Source: Bacteroidota bacterium (GTDB taxonomy: Bacteria; Bacteroidota; Ignavibacteria; Ignavibacteriales; Melioribacteraceae). From it: a stretch of DNA of 47,947 nt. A program made the position numbers and the translations under genes. The stretch is from the NCBI GenBank assembly GCA_021820065.1, contig JAKAEE010000021.1, positions 1-47,947 of the forward strand. Reading direction: 5' to 3'. This document shows positions 24,413 to 33,406 of the stretch, in pieces. Positions within the stretch are counted from its first letter, which is position 1, and each line of letters begins with the position of its first letter. Under the pieces are notes generated by a model. That model had not been told where the DNA came from. It made no database searches and saw only the letters and a program-made list of their open reading frames with translations.

Positions 24413-25846
24413 TTGATTGAACTTAGCAGTAACATTACTAATTATCTCCAAGCACATTTCGGAGACGAGTACGTAAAGAACTATGTTGCATATTACAACG
24501 GCGAATATAAACCTTACCTAAGAATTTCTTCCACCGCCGATTCAACGGCACTTATCAATTCTTTAAGAAATTATGGAATCGATTTGGCGCCGATAGATTC
24601 CGTTAAGAACGCATACCGGATTGTTTCCGGCAGCGAATTTGCCGGAAAGACACTCGAATTTATTCTTGGCAAATATTATATACAAAGTTTGTCGTCGATG
24701 ATTCCCGCATTGGTATTAAACCCTAATGAGAACGATCGCGTTCTGGATTTGTGCGCAGCGCCGGGGTCTAAAACTACTCAACTTGCAGAGTTGATGAACA
24801 ACAAAGGAACTTTAGTTGCAAATGAAGTTGCCATGGACCGTCTGAAAAGTCTCGTCTTCAATGTTGATAAAATGAATCTTGTAAATGTCGGAGTTATGCA
24901 CGGTAAAGGTGAATTGTTAAGCAAGCGATTCGAAAATTATTTTGACAAGATTTTAGTTGATGCACCGTGCAGCGCGCTCGGAATCGTTCAAAAAAAAGGT
25001 GAAGTAAGCAACTGGTGGGACGTGCGCAAAGCCGAAACAATTTCAGATCTGCAGCTAAGACTATTAGTCGCCGCAATTAAAATGTGTAAAGTCGGTGGAG
25101 AAATAGTGTACTCTACATGCACGTTAACATTAGAAGAGAATGAGTTCATTATAGATAAAGTTTTGAAGAAATATCCAGTTGAGTTGGAGGAGATTAAGCT
25201 GCCAATCCAAAGTCATCCGGGTTTTTCAGAAATTGGGGATCATGAATTCGACAAGCAACTAGAAAAAACTCGCCGTATAGTGCCGTGGGAAGTTGAAAGC
25301 GAAGGTTTCTTTGTCTGCAAGCTGAGAAAGACAGACAGCATCGCATCGGAAGAAAAATTTCTATACAAAGAAAATAAGTTTGATCTCATTAGCCCATCAA
25401 GCGGGAAGATAAAAACTTATTTAGAGAATTTATCAAATCATTTTGGAATCCCCCGCAACAAATTTGACGAATACAAATACTTTCTAAGAAGCAACGATGT
25501 TCATTTTGTTAACAAGGATTGGAATTGCAATCAGCACGAATTTTTTAACCGGATTGGAGCGAGACTCGGCACAATCGACAAGAGAGGAACCGTTAGTTTG
25601 AATTCATTAGCGGGACAAGTCTTCGGCGAATCTGCGTCACAAAATATTACACGTTTAGAAAACCGGGAAGAGCTTGCAATCTATTTCCGGGGCGGAACGA
25701 TAAAAAATAAATTTGATACAACCGGTCAAAAAATAATTATGTACGCAGAAAACATTCTTGGTACAGGCATCGCCACAAACGAAGGACTCAAAAGTCAATT
25801 CCCCCGTGCATTTAGAACGCAAGAAATTATTCTACCGAGGACGTAA
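24413..25846 (+). CDS. RsmB/RsmF-type RNA m5C methyltransferase
   Basis: 477 aa, starting at TTG 24413 one base after the previous stop. The NOL1/NOP2/Sun core has the AdoMet motif LDLCAAPGSKTTQLAELM (about 107-124), the Asp-Ala-Pro-Cys motif (DAPCSALGIV) and the nucleophile motif STCTL (about 236-240); both conserved cysteines are present. The enzyme methylates C5 of a cytosine, most likely in 16S rRNA. The C-terminal third (KFDEYKYFLRSNDVHFV...RIGARLGTIDKRGTVSLNS) resembles the RsmF/PUA-like RNA-binding tail. That makes RsmF the closer guess than RsmB, but the exact target base is not proven. Confidence 0.92.
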   Translation: MIELSSNITNYLQAHFGDEYVKNYVAYYNGEYKPYLRISSTADSTALINSLRNYGIDLAPIDSVKNAYRIVSGSEFAGKTLEFILGKYYIQSLSSMIPALVLNPNENDRVLDLCAAPGSKTTQLAELMNNKGTLVANEVAMDRLKSLVFNVDKMNLVNVGVMHGKGELLSKRFENYFDKILVDAPCSALGIVQKKGEVSNWWDVRKAETISDLQLRLLVAAIKMCKVGGEIVYSTCTLTLEENEFIIDKVLKKYPVELEEIKLPIQSHPGFSEIGDHEFDKQLEKTRRIVPWEVESEGFFVCKLRKTDSIASEEKFLYKENKFDLISPSSGKIKTYLENLSNHFGIPRNKFDEYKYFLRSNDVHFVNKDWNCNQHEFFNRIGARLGTIDKRGTVSLNSLAGQVFGESASQNITRLENREELAIYFRGGTIKNKFDTTGQKIIMYAENILGTGIATNEGLKSQFPRAFRTQEIILPRT

Positions 25847-26117
25847 TTTCCAGTCAATTTCTTTGCTTTGATAGTTTTTTTCTAAGATTGAAATTCCACC
25901 TTGCTAACATACGTTCGTGTTGTCCGTGTTCCAACCTTCCAAAAAATTATAGTTGCTAATCAAGAAACTAAGAGTTATGTTATAATGAGACGGTGGCTCC
26001 CCTATAAGTTATAAATATTTAAGTTAACCTAGCCGTGGTTTTCTATTCCTCTTCCTTTTTTCAAGATCAAGATTTTTGATAGTATAATTAAGAACCTCGT
26101 AAAAAAAAGGAGAGTGC

Positions 26118-28739
26118 ATGAGTGGGTATTTATACAAAGTGTTTCTTCTTGTAGTGATGTTTTTGATTGGCAATAATTTTTATGCGCAATCAAACTTTAC
26201 CGTTGAGATCAACAAAATAAATTACACTTACTATTCCCCTCCTGTGCCGGATGGATTGTTTACAATTACATTTACGCCAGGAGCGCAACAAACATATTTA
26301 AACATTGGCGCAACAAACAATTCAACTCAGCAATTCGGAATTATCGTTCAAAACATGTTGTTGCCTTCCAGTTCCGAAATTGCAGTACCGGTTACTTTTT
26401 CAACCACGTTCGATTTTTCAAAAATATGTGCACCTCCTTACATAATTCCGTTTACGCTGACGGTTTATATCCACATTTTAACGTCTCCGGGTTTTTATCC
26501 TTTCGATCCCTCAACATGGAAGGATACAAAAACTGTTACTGTTAATGCAACCGTCAACAACGCCAAAGGCTCCGAGGGAATAGCTGTTACCACTGTTCCT
26601 ATTACGCCTGTTCTTAGACCTGGTCAGTCTGTCGGTGACCTTTTATCTAATTATCAATATAGACCCAATGCACCGAATCTTGATTTAGATAATTCAACGA
26701 ATGGAATAAGCGGTACCTACGCTGGGGATTTAAATGCGTGTGTTCCAACTGCAACTGCAAACAGTATGAAATGGGCGCAATCTAAATACAGCGATATAAA
26801 TCTCCCCGCAGATATGGATTTGAAAAAAACGGAACAGACATTAAGCGGACTGATGAAAAGAAAAAGCGGCGAAGGAACTTACACCGATAAGATGATTGCC
26901 GGAAAGTTAGATTTCATTGAACAGTTTAAATTGCCGATGGAAGTGAAATATCAGTCGTTTGAAGTAACCAATCCCATTGGTGTCGGCAGCACAAGCGGAA
27001 AATCAATCGGAAGAAGTTTTAATCCAAAAGTTGCAAAACCGAAACCAACGTGGGATTTTCTTTTGAAGATGATGAAAAACGGCGAAGACGTTGAAATGAA
27101 TTTTACATGGTACGATACAACTTCAAAAAAATGGTACGGACATAGCGTGAATGTTACTGGTATAAATGAGTTCGCAGATGGCACGAAGAAGGTCGCCTTT
27201 AAACATGATAGAAATCAAGATACTGCTGGTGGACTTGTCGAAGAAATTCAGCAAATTACGGTTGATCCAAATGGATGGATGAGATTTGGAGAACACAATG
27301 AATATTTTATTAAAGATGTTGTTGCCGAGAGCCCTGTTATTCAAGAAGGAAGAGAAACCGCGGCATGGCTAAACGAACTTTTTACCGACTCGCCTCCAAG
27401 AAAAACGTCTTCCGGTAAAGTGGTCCCGCAGTTTATTGAAGTCGCTTTAAAAAGTACAGTTACCGATTTGAACAATTATACGGTCACGCTATATGACGGC
27501 AAAACTGGAACTTCGTATGCAACATATACATTGGATCAGTTTACCGTTGGCTCTACAAGCAACGGTTTAACAATTTATTACATGAACTTTCCGAGTAACA
27601 ATCTGCTTGGCTCTCCGGCGGGTGTTGTAATCAGCCATACAGGAGCTGTTATTCAAAATCAATTTATAAGCTACGGCGGATCGTTTGTAGCTGCAGACGG
27701 CGATGCAACCGGATTGACGAGCACAAATATTGGAACGATTCCTACTGCGTATTCGGTTCAGTTAACCGGAAACGGCACGGCGTACTCGCAGTTTAGTTTG
27801 AACTACGGCGTTCCAACGCCAGGTGCTATTAATCAAGATGAAACCTACTCTACAAATACTCTCGCAAAACCGGCAGCAGTTTCTCCAAATGACGGTGATA
27901 AAAATTTATCAGGCCCGGTTACCATACTCTGGAACAAAGTAACTGGCGCTGCAAATTATGAACTGCAAGTTTCAACCGATCCTTTCTTTTTAACAAATGT
28001 CTTGGTTGATAATTCGACTTTGACCGACACAACTTACAGTTTTGCAAATACCAATCTTGAAGGTTCAAAAATTTATTGGCGCGTTAGAGCAATCGGTTCG
28101 AATATCAAAAGCGGCTTTTCTGCTATCAGATATTTTACCGATAAGCTGAACGATCCGACAAACCTCGCTGCAACTTCGTCGCAATCAAAAGTTAACTTGA
28201 AATGGCAAAACAATTCGGCGAACTCGAAAGGAACTTATATTCAGCGTAAACTCGGCGATATCAATAGTGCAAATCAATTTCAAACTGTTGATAGTGTAAA
28301 CGCCAATAGTTATAGCGATGCAAATGTTCAAGCCGGTTCAACTTATACATATCGGGTTTACGTTTACAATGATTATGCTCAGTCCGGTTACTCCAACACG
28401 CAAACCGTATCTGTAGTAACGGCTGTCAAGGATGAAAAAATCCCGACGGAGTTTAAGCTTGATCAAAATTATCCTAACCCGTTTAATCCATCAACGACTA
28501 TTGGTTATGAACTGCATGTTCACAGTTTTGTAAATCTGAAAATTTATGATTTACTGGGACATGAGGTGAAAACACTTGTGAGCGAATATCAAAATGCCGG
28601 ACGATATAGCGTTCAACTATCGACGAGCAATGAACAATGGTCAAGCGGTATTTATTTCTACAAGATTCAAGCAGTAGATCCTTCGCGCGGCTCAGGACAA
28701 AGTTTTGTTCAAATAAAGAAAATGATTTTAATTAAATGA
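26118..28739 (+). CDS. T9SS cargo: papain-like domain plus fibronectin repeats
   Basis: 873 aa with a signal peptide (YKVFLLVVMFLIGNNFYAQ) and AAGGAG before the ATG. Residues about 190-390 look like a papain/C39-fold cysteine protease: the Cys motif NACVPTATANSMKW (C208) and the His motif YGHSVNVTGINEF (H342), then KVAFKHDRNQD. One or two fibronectin type III-like domains follow (about 590-790), then the sorting tail FKLDQNYPNPFNPSTTIGYEL...KKMILIK. The protein is predicted to be exported by T9SS. The tail carries a REP-like insert (VDPSRGSGQS). Peptidase activity is inferred from the Cys/His spacing and untested; an inactive carbohydrate-binding relative is possible. Confidence 0.85.
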   Translation: MSGYLYKVFLLVVMFLIGNNFYAQSNFTVEINKINYTYYSPPVPDGLFTITFTPGAQQTYLNIGATNNSTQQFGIIVQNMLLPSSSEIAVPVTFSTTFDFSKICAPPYIIPFTLTVYIHILTSPGFYPFDPSTWKDTKTVTVNATVNNAKGSEGIAVTTVPITPVLRPGQSVGDLLSNYQYRPNAPNLDLDNSTNGISGTYAGDLNACVPTATANSMKWAQSKYSDINLPADMDLKKTEQTLSGLMKRKSGEGTYTDKMIAGKLDFIEQFKLPMEVKYQSFEVTNPIGVGSTSGKSIGRSFNPKVAKPKPTWDFLLKMMKNGEDVEMNFTWYDTTSKKWYGHSVNVTGINEFADGTKKVAFKHDRNQDTAGGLVEEIQQITVDPNGWMRFGEHNEYFIKDVVAESPVIQEGRETAAWLNELFTDSPPRKTSSGKVVPQFIEVALKSTVTDLNNYTVTLYDGKTGTSYATYTLDQFTVGSTSNGLTIYYMNFPSNNLLGSPAGVVISHTGAVIQNQFISYGGSFVAADGDATGLTSTNIGTIPTAYSVQLTGNGTAYSQFSLNYGVPTPGAINQDETYSTNTLAKPAAVSPNDGDKNLSGPVTILWNKVTGAANYELQVSTDPFFLTNVLVDNSTLTDTTYSFANTNLEGSKIYWRVRAIGSNIKSGFSAIRYFTDKLNDPTNLAATSSQSKVNLKWQNNSANSKGTYIQRKLGDINSANQFQTVDSVNANSYSDANVQAGSTYTYRVYVYNDYAQSGYSNTQTVSVVTAVKDEKIPTEFKLDQNYPNPFNPSTTIGYELHVHSFVNLKIYDLLGHEVKTLVSEYQNAGRYSVQLSTSNEQWSSGIYFYKIQAVDPSRGSGQSFVQIKKMILIK
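28677..28699. repeat. REP-like insert in the sorting tail
   Basis: GATCCTTCG-CGCGG-CTCAGGACA encodes DPSRGSGQ just before the last strand of the sorting tail. The same block occurs, inverted and with a different centre, at 40692-40714 in another cargo gene, and in diverged form at 36861-36883 between genes. The outer arms resemble the GTCCTGAG...CGAAGGA palindromes common in bacterial genomes. Confidence 0.6.
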
Positions 28740-28813
28740 TCTTGTAAGAAAAGATTAATGCTGTCTGGAAATTAATTACAAGAATTCCACAGTAATATGT
28801 AGGAGGTGTAATT

Positions 28814-29899
28814 ATGAACCGAAGTCTTTCGTTGTTTACTTTGCTAATTTTTGTTACGGCAGCAGTTATTACGCATGCTCAAGTTCGCAATATTTCTTCG
28901 CTTAAAGGAACATGGACCGGTCAGTGGGTTAATTCTTACTATCAAAGTTCCGGAAGCATCACCGTAAATATTACGGTAGATGTTGTTCATCAGACCGCAC
29001 ACGGCGACTGGACTGTAGGTGGAAATATTTTAGGCACTCCAAGAGCGCCGTTCTCAACTAATAATACATTAACCTCGACTGGATTCACTGCAAATTTCAA
29101 TTCACCAATTTGGGGAGATATTTCCGGGACGGGATTTTTTACGGGCGCTTATTCTGGTTCGGCAATTAATTGTCCAAACACGAATGCAAGCAATATTTCA
29201 GCAACAGGAACTTTTACCAATCTCACAATCAACGGAACTTTCACTTTCAATTGGGCGCCTGCGGGAAGTAGTCCTATTCACGGTACCGTAACATTAACAA
29301 AACAAAATCCGGTTGGTGATCCGACGAATCTTGCGTTGAATGAAAATCCAAAAGGGACGATTAACTTAACGTGGAAGGACAACGCTGCAAATGAAACCGG
29401 TTTTAGAATCGAAAGGAAAACTTCGCCGTCAGGCTCATGGACTCAAATGGGAACCGTAGGAGCTAACGCAACAGCCTACGCGGATAATACAGTTGCGACA
29501 GAGACGCAGTATTCATACAGAGTTGCAGCTTACAGCTCAACTACCGAATCGGAATACAGTAATGTAGATTCACTTAAAACGCTTGCAACGGCGGTTGAAG
29601 GTTACGAAACCATTCCTTCGGATTATTTGCTTCTTCAAAACTATCCCAATCCTTTTAATCCCAGTACTGTAATTCGGTACGATCTGCCGCGTGAAAGCAA
29701 AGTAAAAATTTCAGTCTATACGATGTTGGGCAAACTTGTATCTGTTCTTAAAAACGAATTGCAATCGGAAGGCCAGTATGAATTGCGCTTTGACGGAAGC
29801 GGTCAAGCCAGCGGAATTTATCTTGTTAAAATGATTGCCGAGTCAACGGAGTCCGGCAACAAATTTGTCGATTACAAAAAGATGGTTCTTATCAAATAA
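28814..29899 (+). CDS. T9SS cargo with beta-rich N-terminal and fibronectin domain
   Basis: 361 aa with a strong AGGAGG before the ATG and a signal peptide (MNRSLSLFTLLIFVTAAVITHAQ). Residues about 27-165 form a beta-rich domain starting LKGTWTGQWVNSYYQSSGSI, repetitive in Gly, Thr and Asn; it could be a lipocalin-like or jelly-roll fold. A fibronectin type III domain (about 170-260, NPKGTINLTWKDNAANETGFRIERK) follows, then the sorting tail YLLLQNYPNPFNPSTVIRYDL...KKMVLIK. No catalytic motif is visible. It lies 74 bases after the papain-like cargo gene and may share its transcript. A bidirectional terminator follows. Confidence 0.85.
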   Translation: MNRSLSLFTLLIFVTAAVITHAQVRNISSLKGTWTGQWVNSYYQSSGSITVNITVDVVHQTAHGDWTVGGNILGTPRAPFSTNNTLTSTGFTANFNSPIWGDISGTGFFTGAYSGSAINCPNTNASNISATGTFTNLTINGTFTFNWAPAGSSPIHGTVTLTKQNPVGDPTNLALNENPKGTINLTWKDNAANETGFRIERKTSPSGSWTQMGTVGANATAYADNTVATETQYSYRVAAYSSTTESEYSNVDSLKTLATAVEGYETIPSDYLLLQNYPNPFNPSTVIRYDLPRESKVKISVYTMLGKLVSVLKNELQSEGQYELRFDGSGQASGIYLVKMIAESTESGNKFVDYKKMVLIK

Positions 29900-29910
29900 T
29901 TTCTACCAAC

Positions 29911-29945
29911 AAAAAGAGCGGCTTAATACCGCTCTTTTTTTTGAT
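29911..29945. terminator. Bidirectional intrinsic terminator
   Basis: AAAAAGAGCGG (29911-29921) pairs with CCGCTCTTTTT (29929-29939) across a 7-base loop. A T-run continues on the plus strand, and the leading A-run gives a T-run on the minus strand. It lies between the convergent ends of the 361-aa cargo gene and glnA, and should stop both. Confidence 0.9.
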
Positions 29946-29963
29946 TTTCTATTCTAAGATTAA

Positions 29964-31388
29964 TTATACATCATAATACATTTCGAATTCAAACGGCGTT
30001 GGGCGCAATGCTGCCGGTTTGATTTCTTTTGTGATCTTATAATTGATCCATGTGTTGATAACATCTTCAGTGAATACGTTACCTTTCAACAAGAACTCAT
30101 GATCGTTCTCAAGTGCTTTGAGAGCATGACCAAGTGATTCCGGTGTTGACGGAACATCTTTCAATTCCTCCGGCGACATATCATAAATATCTTTATCGAG
30201 CGGTTCACCCGGATCGATTCTGTTTTTTACTCCATCGATTCCAGCCAATAATATTGCGGAGAATGCTAAGTACGGATTGCTAGAGGGATCAGGGCAACGA
30301 AATTCAATTCTCTTTGCTTTTGGTGAATTGCCGAATGGGATTCTTACAGAGGCGCTTCTATTGTTTGATGAGTATGCAAGATTAACCGGCGCCTCAAATC
30401 CCGGCACAAGTCTCTTGTAAGAATTTGTTGTTGGATTTGTGATAGCAAGCAGAGCCGGCGCGTGTTTCAAAATTCCGCCGATGAAATAGAGAGCGGTCTC
30501 GCTCAAGCCAGCATAGCCGCCGCCGGCAAACAGCGGTTTCCCTTTCGACCATAAACTTACATGCACGTGCATGCCGCTTCCATTATCGCCAAATAAAGGT
30601 TTCGGCATATATGTAACTGTCTTGCCCGCTTTCTTAGCAGTATTCTTAACAACGTATTTGAACATCAGCAATTGATCGGCAGCTCTCAATAGAGGTTTGA
30701 ACTTCATATCAATTTCACACTGTCCGCCGCTTGCTACTTCATGATGTTGCGCTTCAACTTCTATGTCCATCGCTTCAAGATTTAAAACCATATCGTTTCG
30801 CAAATCAACTAACTGATCTGTCGGAGGAACCGGGAAGTATCCTTCCTTATAACGAGGTTTGTAACCCAGGTTCGGATTTTCTTCGCGACCGCTGTTCCAT
30901 TTTCCCTCATTCGAATCAACGGAATAGAAAGCAAAATTAGGACCGGAATCGAAACGTACATCATCGAACACAAAGAACTCGGCTTCAGGACCGAAGTATG
31001 CGGTATCAGCAATACCTGTTGATTTCAAATAAGCTTCGGCTTTTTGTGCGATGTTACGCGGGCATCTGCTGTATTTTTCTTTTGTTGCCGGTTCATAAAC
31101 ATCGCAGATCAAAGAAATTGTTGGTGCAGAAATGAACGGATCGAGAAACATTGTTTCGGGATCGGGAATAATAAGCATGTCGCTTTCGTTGATCGCTTTC
31201 CAACCGCGGATGGAAGATCCGTCAAAACCAAATCCGTTCTCAAATGAACTCGCGTCAAACTGGCTTACGGGCACTGTGAAGTGCTGCCACTGCCCTGGAA
31301 AATCCATGAACTTGAAGTCTATAAAACGAATTTTGTTTGCCTTAACATATGCCAGAACATTATCTACTGGCGAAGAGGATTTTGCCAT
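29964..31388 (-). CDS. glnA: Glutamine synthetase, type I
   Basis: 474 aa. Makes glutamine from glutamate, ammonia and ATP; the main ammonia-assimilating enzyme. Signatures: [15 protein letters not shown] near the N-terminus, [15 protein letters not shown] (metal-binding Glu), [16 protein letters not shown] and [19 protein letters not shown] Tyr in [11 protein letters not shown] (about residue 400) occupies the position adenylylated in GSI-beta enzymes, so adenylylation control is possible, though the adenylyltransferase is not in this window. The ATG follows the Lrp-type regulator stop by two bases, with GGAGT inside that gene's last codons, so translation is coupled. The promoter is probably the one at 31896-31924. 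Confidence 0.98.
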   Translation of the reverse strand: MAKSSSPVDNVLAYVKANKIRFIDFKFMDFPGQWQHFTVPVSQFDASSFENGFGFDGSSIRGWKAINESDMLIIPDPETMFLDPFISAPTISLICDVYEPATKEKYSRCPRNIAQKAEAYLKSTGIADTAYFGPEAEFFVFDDVRFDSGPNFAFYSVDSNEGKWNSGREENPNLGYKPRYKEGYFPVPPTDQLVDLRNDMVLNLEAMDIEVEAQHHEVASGGQCEIDMKFKPLLRAADQLLMFKYVVKNTAKKAGKTVTYMPKPLFGDNGSGMHVHVSLWSKGKPLFAGGGYAGLSETALYFIGGILKHAPALLAITNPTTNSYKRLVPGFEAPVNLAYSSNNRSASVRIPFGNSPKAKRIEFRCPDPSSNPYLAFSAILLAGIDGVKNRIDPGEPLDKDIYDMSPEELKDVPSTPESLGHALKALENDHEFLLKGNVFTEDVINTWINYKITKEIKPAALRPTPFEFEMYYDV

Positions 31389-31390
31389 TG

Positions 31391-31852
31391 TTACTCCTTT
31401 TTTGTTTGTATGTTCAAACTTGTTGTTTCTTTAATTGCAGATAAAATAAAACTTGTAACTGTTCTTTGAACACCCGGCCACGACTGGATCTTACTCAGCA
31501 ATTGTTCAAGGTCCTTCGTGCCTTTCACTATTGTTTTAAGAACGTGAGATCCTTCACCGAGTATTGAATAGCATTCCAATATTTCGGGAGTTTTTTTTAC
31601 GTGCTCGATAAATTTTTCAAAGTTCTTGGATGAATCCATATTGACCGTTACTAAAGCCATGATATCGAAACCGAAGGCGTGTCTATTCAGTTTTGCGTAA
31701 TAACCTTCGATGATACCGTTCTCTTCAAGCTTTCGTAATCTTTCGCTCAACGACGGAATTGAAAGACCGATTGCCTCTGCAAGTTCATTCCGTTTAGTCC
31801 TCCCATTTTCCTGGAGTTTTCTTAGTATAGTGATGTCTAAATCGTCTAACAT
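31391..31852 (-). CDS. Lrp/AsnC-family transcription regulator
   Basis: 153 aa. The N-terminal helix-turn-helix reads [44 protein letters not shown] (key part [15 protein letters not shown]). The C-terminal RAM domain ([15 protein letters not shown]...[18 protein letters not shown]) binds an amino acid and assembles dimers or octamers. It is cotranscribed and coupled with glnA, so it probably senses an amino acid and sets nitrogen assimilation, perhaps with self-regulation. Glutamine or glutamate as effector is a guess from context. Confidence 0.95.
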   Translation of the reverse strand: MLDDLDITILRKLQENGRTKRNELAEAIGLSIPSLSERLRKLEENGIIEGYYAKLNRHAFGFDIMALVTVNMDSSKNFEKFIEHVKKTPEILECYSILGEGSHVLKTIVKGTKDLEQLLSKIQSWPGVQRTVTSFILSAIKETTSLNIQTKKE

Positions 31853-31895
31853 AGCAACTCTTAATTTATTAGGTTAATCAATATTAATGGCTCAA

Positions 31896-31924
31896 AATAT
31901 AAGGTTCGACATCAGAAAAGTCAA
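31896..31924 (-). promoter_or_regulatory. sigma70-type promoter of the lrp-glnA pair
   Basis: On the minus strand, TTGACT (31924-31919) and TATATT (31901-31896) are separated by exactly 17 bases, each matching five of six consensus positions. The regulator start lies about 45 bases downstream. This is the best promoter in the window; it supports standard -35/-10 recognition in this organism alongside any Bacteroidota-type boxes. Confidence 0.65.
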
Positions 31925-32008
31925 ATTTTCATAGACGGGTCAGTATGAATTTACCAACCGGACTTATGCCCTAATGGTAAGTAAATTGTGTGAAAACAAA
32001 TGAATCGT

Positions 32009-32881
32009 TCATTTCAATTCATAATCAACTTCGTTTAGCAGCTTCTTAATTTTTTGAATGGTTAACGGCGCCGAACCTTCGTAATAATTGTTCACGTTGA
32101 GATAAATATCAATTTTGCGTTCCAGCAATTCCCTAACCATGTAAACAATTTTTTTCAGCTCCGCATCTTTCGGATCAATTATTTTATTCCACTCGCCTTT
32201 AGCACGCGTTTCGATTCCCTGCCGATCAGGCCCGTGCAGACGAATCACCGTGTAGCCCTTTATATAGTCTTTAAACTTTTTATAAACATCAAACACAGGG
32301 GGCATATTATAGCCATGAAGAAAAACGTGTCCAAATTTATTATCTCTCAAAAACTGGAAGTATGTTTCGTTCAAGTAGTCCGGGTTACGGATTTCAATCG
32401 CAAATTGAAATTCGTTTCGAAGTTTCGCAGCAAACTCTCTCATCAAACCTTGAAACTCGAACTGGGATTTGATTTTTTCTTTGTTCAAGTATTCGAACTG
32501 AAACATCAACGGTCCAAGATTCTTATGCAGCTGCTTAATTGAAGCAACAAACTCTTCCAGTAAATCGTGCGAAAGAAAATGATTATTGGGGATGTACTGA
32601 TTTTCAGCACGGTGAATATGGGTCAATGTGATGCTGTCTGGAAGCTTCACAGTAAACTTAAAACCCGGTGTGACCGATTCCTTATAATTTATTACAACAT
32701 CTTTGCGAGGAAGAATAATCTTGTTCAAATCCCGCAGCGACCGAAACCATTGATCTATTTCAACAGTGTCATAAGCCTGAGAATACTCTTTCAAATAGTT
32801 AATCTTCTGATCTTGCGAGTAAACTAATCCTCGCCAGGAATCATATTTCCAACTGCAGGTTCCAATTCTTAATTGAGCCAT
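32009..32881 (-). CDS. DUF72 (YecE-like) protein
   Basis: 290 aa of the DUF72 family, a TIM-barrel group of unproven function. Typical segments are RIGTCSWKYDSWRGLVY at the start, YLKEYSQAYDTVEIDQWF, FKFTVKLPDSITLTH, GPLMFQFEYLNKEKI and FAIEIRNPDYLNETYFQFLRDN, then YTVIRLHGPDR. It begins 33 bases after the haem-binding gene and may share its transcript. No substrate can be assigned. Confidence 0.92.
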   Translation of the reverse strand: MAQLRIGTCSWKYDSWRGLVYSQDQKINYLKEYSQAYDTVEIDQWFRSLRDLNKIILPRKDVVINYKESVTPGFKFTVKLPDSITLTHIHRAENQYIPNNHFLSHDLLEEFVASIKQLHKNLGPLMFQFEYLNKEKIKSQFEFQGLMREFAAKLRNEFQFAIEIRNPDYLNETYFQFLRDNKFGHVFLHGYNMPPVFDVYKKFKDYIKGYTVIRLHGPDRQGIETRAKGEWNKIIDPKDAELKKIVYMVRELLERKIDIYLNVNNYYEGSAPLTIQKIKKLLNEVDYELK

Positions 32882-32914
32882 TTCTTTCCTAAAAATGCCG
32901 AGAATGCAGAAGAT

Positions 32915-33376
32915 TTATTTCAATCTCTTTTGAAAATCCAGATTGAAAAAATCATTGCCGGTTGCCCATTTCTTAATTATATCTTTTTGCGGCAGTCCAA
33001 GTTTGGCATCTGGATGCATATAAATATAAGTGCTCATCGGCATTTCATCTTCATTTATTTCTTTCCAAATTTTTCTTTTCAGTTCATCCTGCTTTTCACT
33101 GTAAAGTTTTTCCCAGTTGGAAAAATTCAGCTTTTCTCTCCCCTCATTAACGTCATCCGCAATAAACCAAGAAATAGGCGCAATGCTGCTGTAGAACGGC
33201 CACCGTGTTTCGTTGGAGTGGCAATCATAACAAGAGCTGCGCAGAATTCTTTTAACTTCCGGCGGAGCTTGGATGTCTGCCGTTACTTCCGGATTGGTTT
33301 TATCAACTTCAATAAATTGAATACCGATAAAAGCAATTACGAAAAACAAGAACCCATATTTAAGTATGCGTCCCAT
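32915..33376 (-). CDS. Haem-binding domain protein, membrane-anchored
   Basis: 153 aa. One N-terminal hydrophobic helix (about 5-22, YGFLFFVIAFIGIQFI) acts as anchor or signal. It carries a single CYDCHSNE motif (CxxCH for covalent c-type haem), followed by TRWPFYSSIAPISWFI and ending ATGNDFFNLDFQKRLK. This is the 'haem-binding domain' family common in Bacteroidota. The ccmAB pair in this window would suit its maturation. The AAAGGAG before its ATG is good. It lies 30 bases after mfd. Confidence 0.92.
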   Translation of the reverse strand: MGRILKYGFLFFVIAFIGIQFIEVDKTNPEVTADIQAPPEVKRILRSSCYDCHSNETRWPFYSSIAPISWFIADDVNEGREKLNFSNWEKLYSEKQDELKRKIWKEINEDEMPMSTYIYMHPDAKLGLPQKDIIKKWATGNDFFNLDFQKRLK

Positions 33377-33406
33377 AAGTTTCTCCTTTGAATAATGACA
33401 AATATT

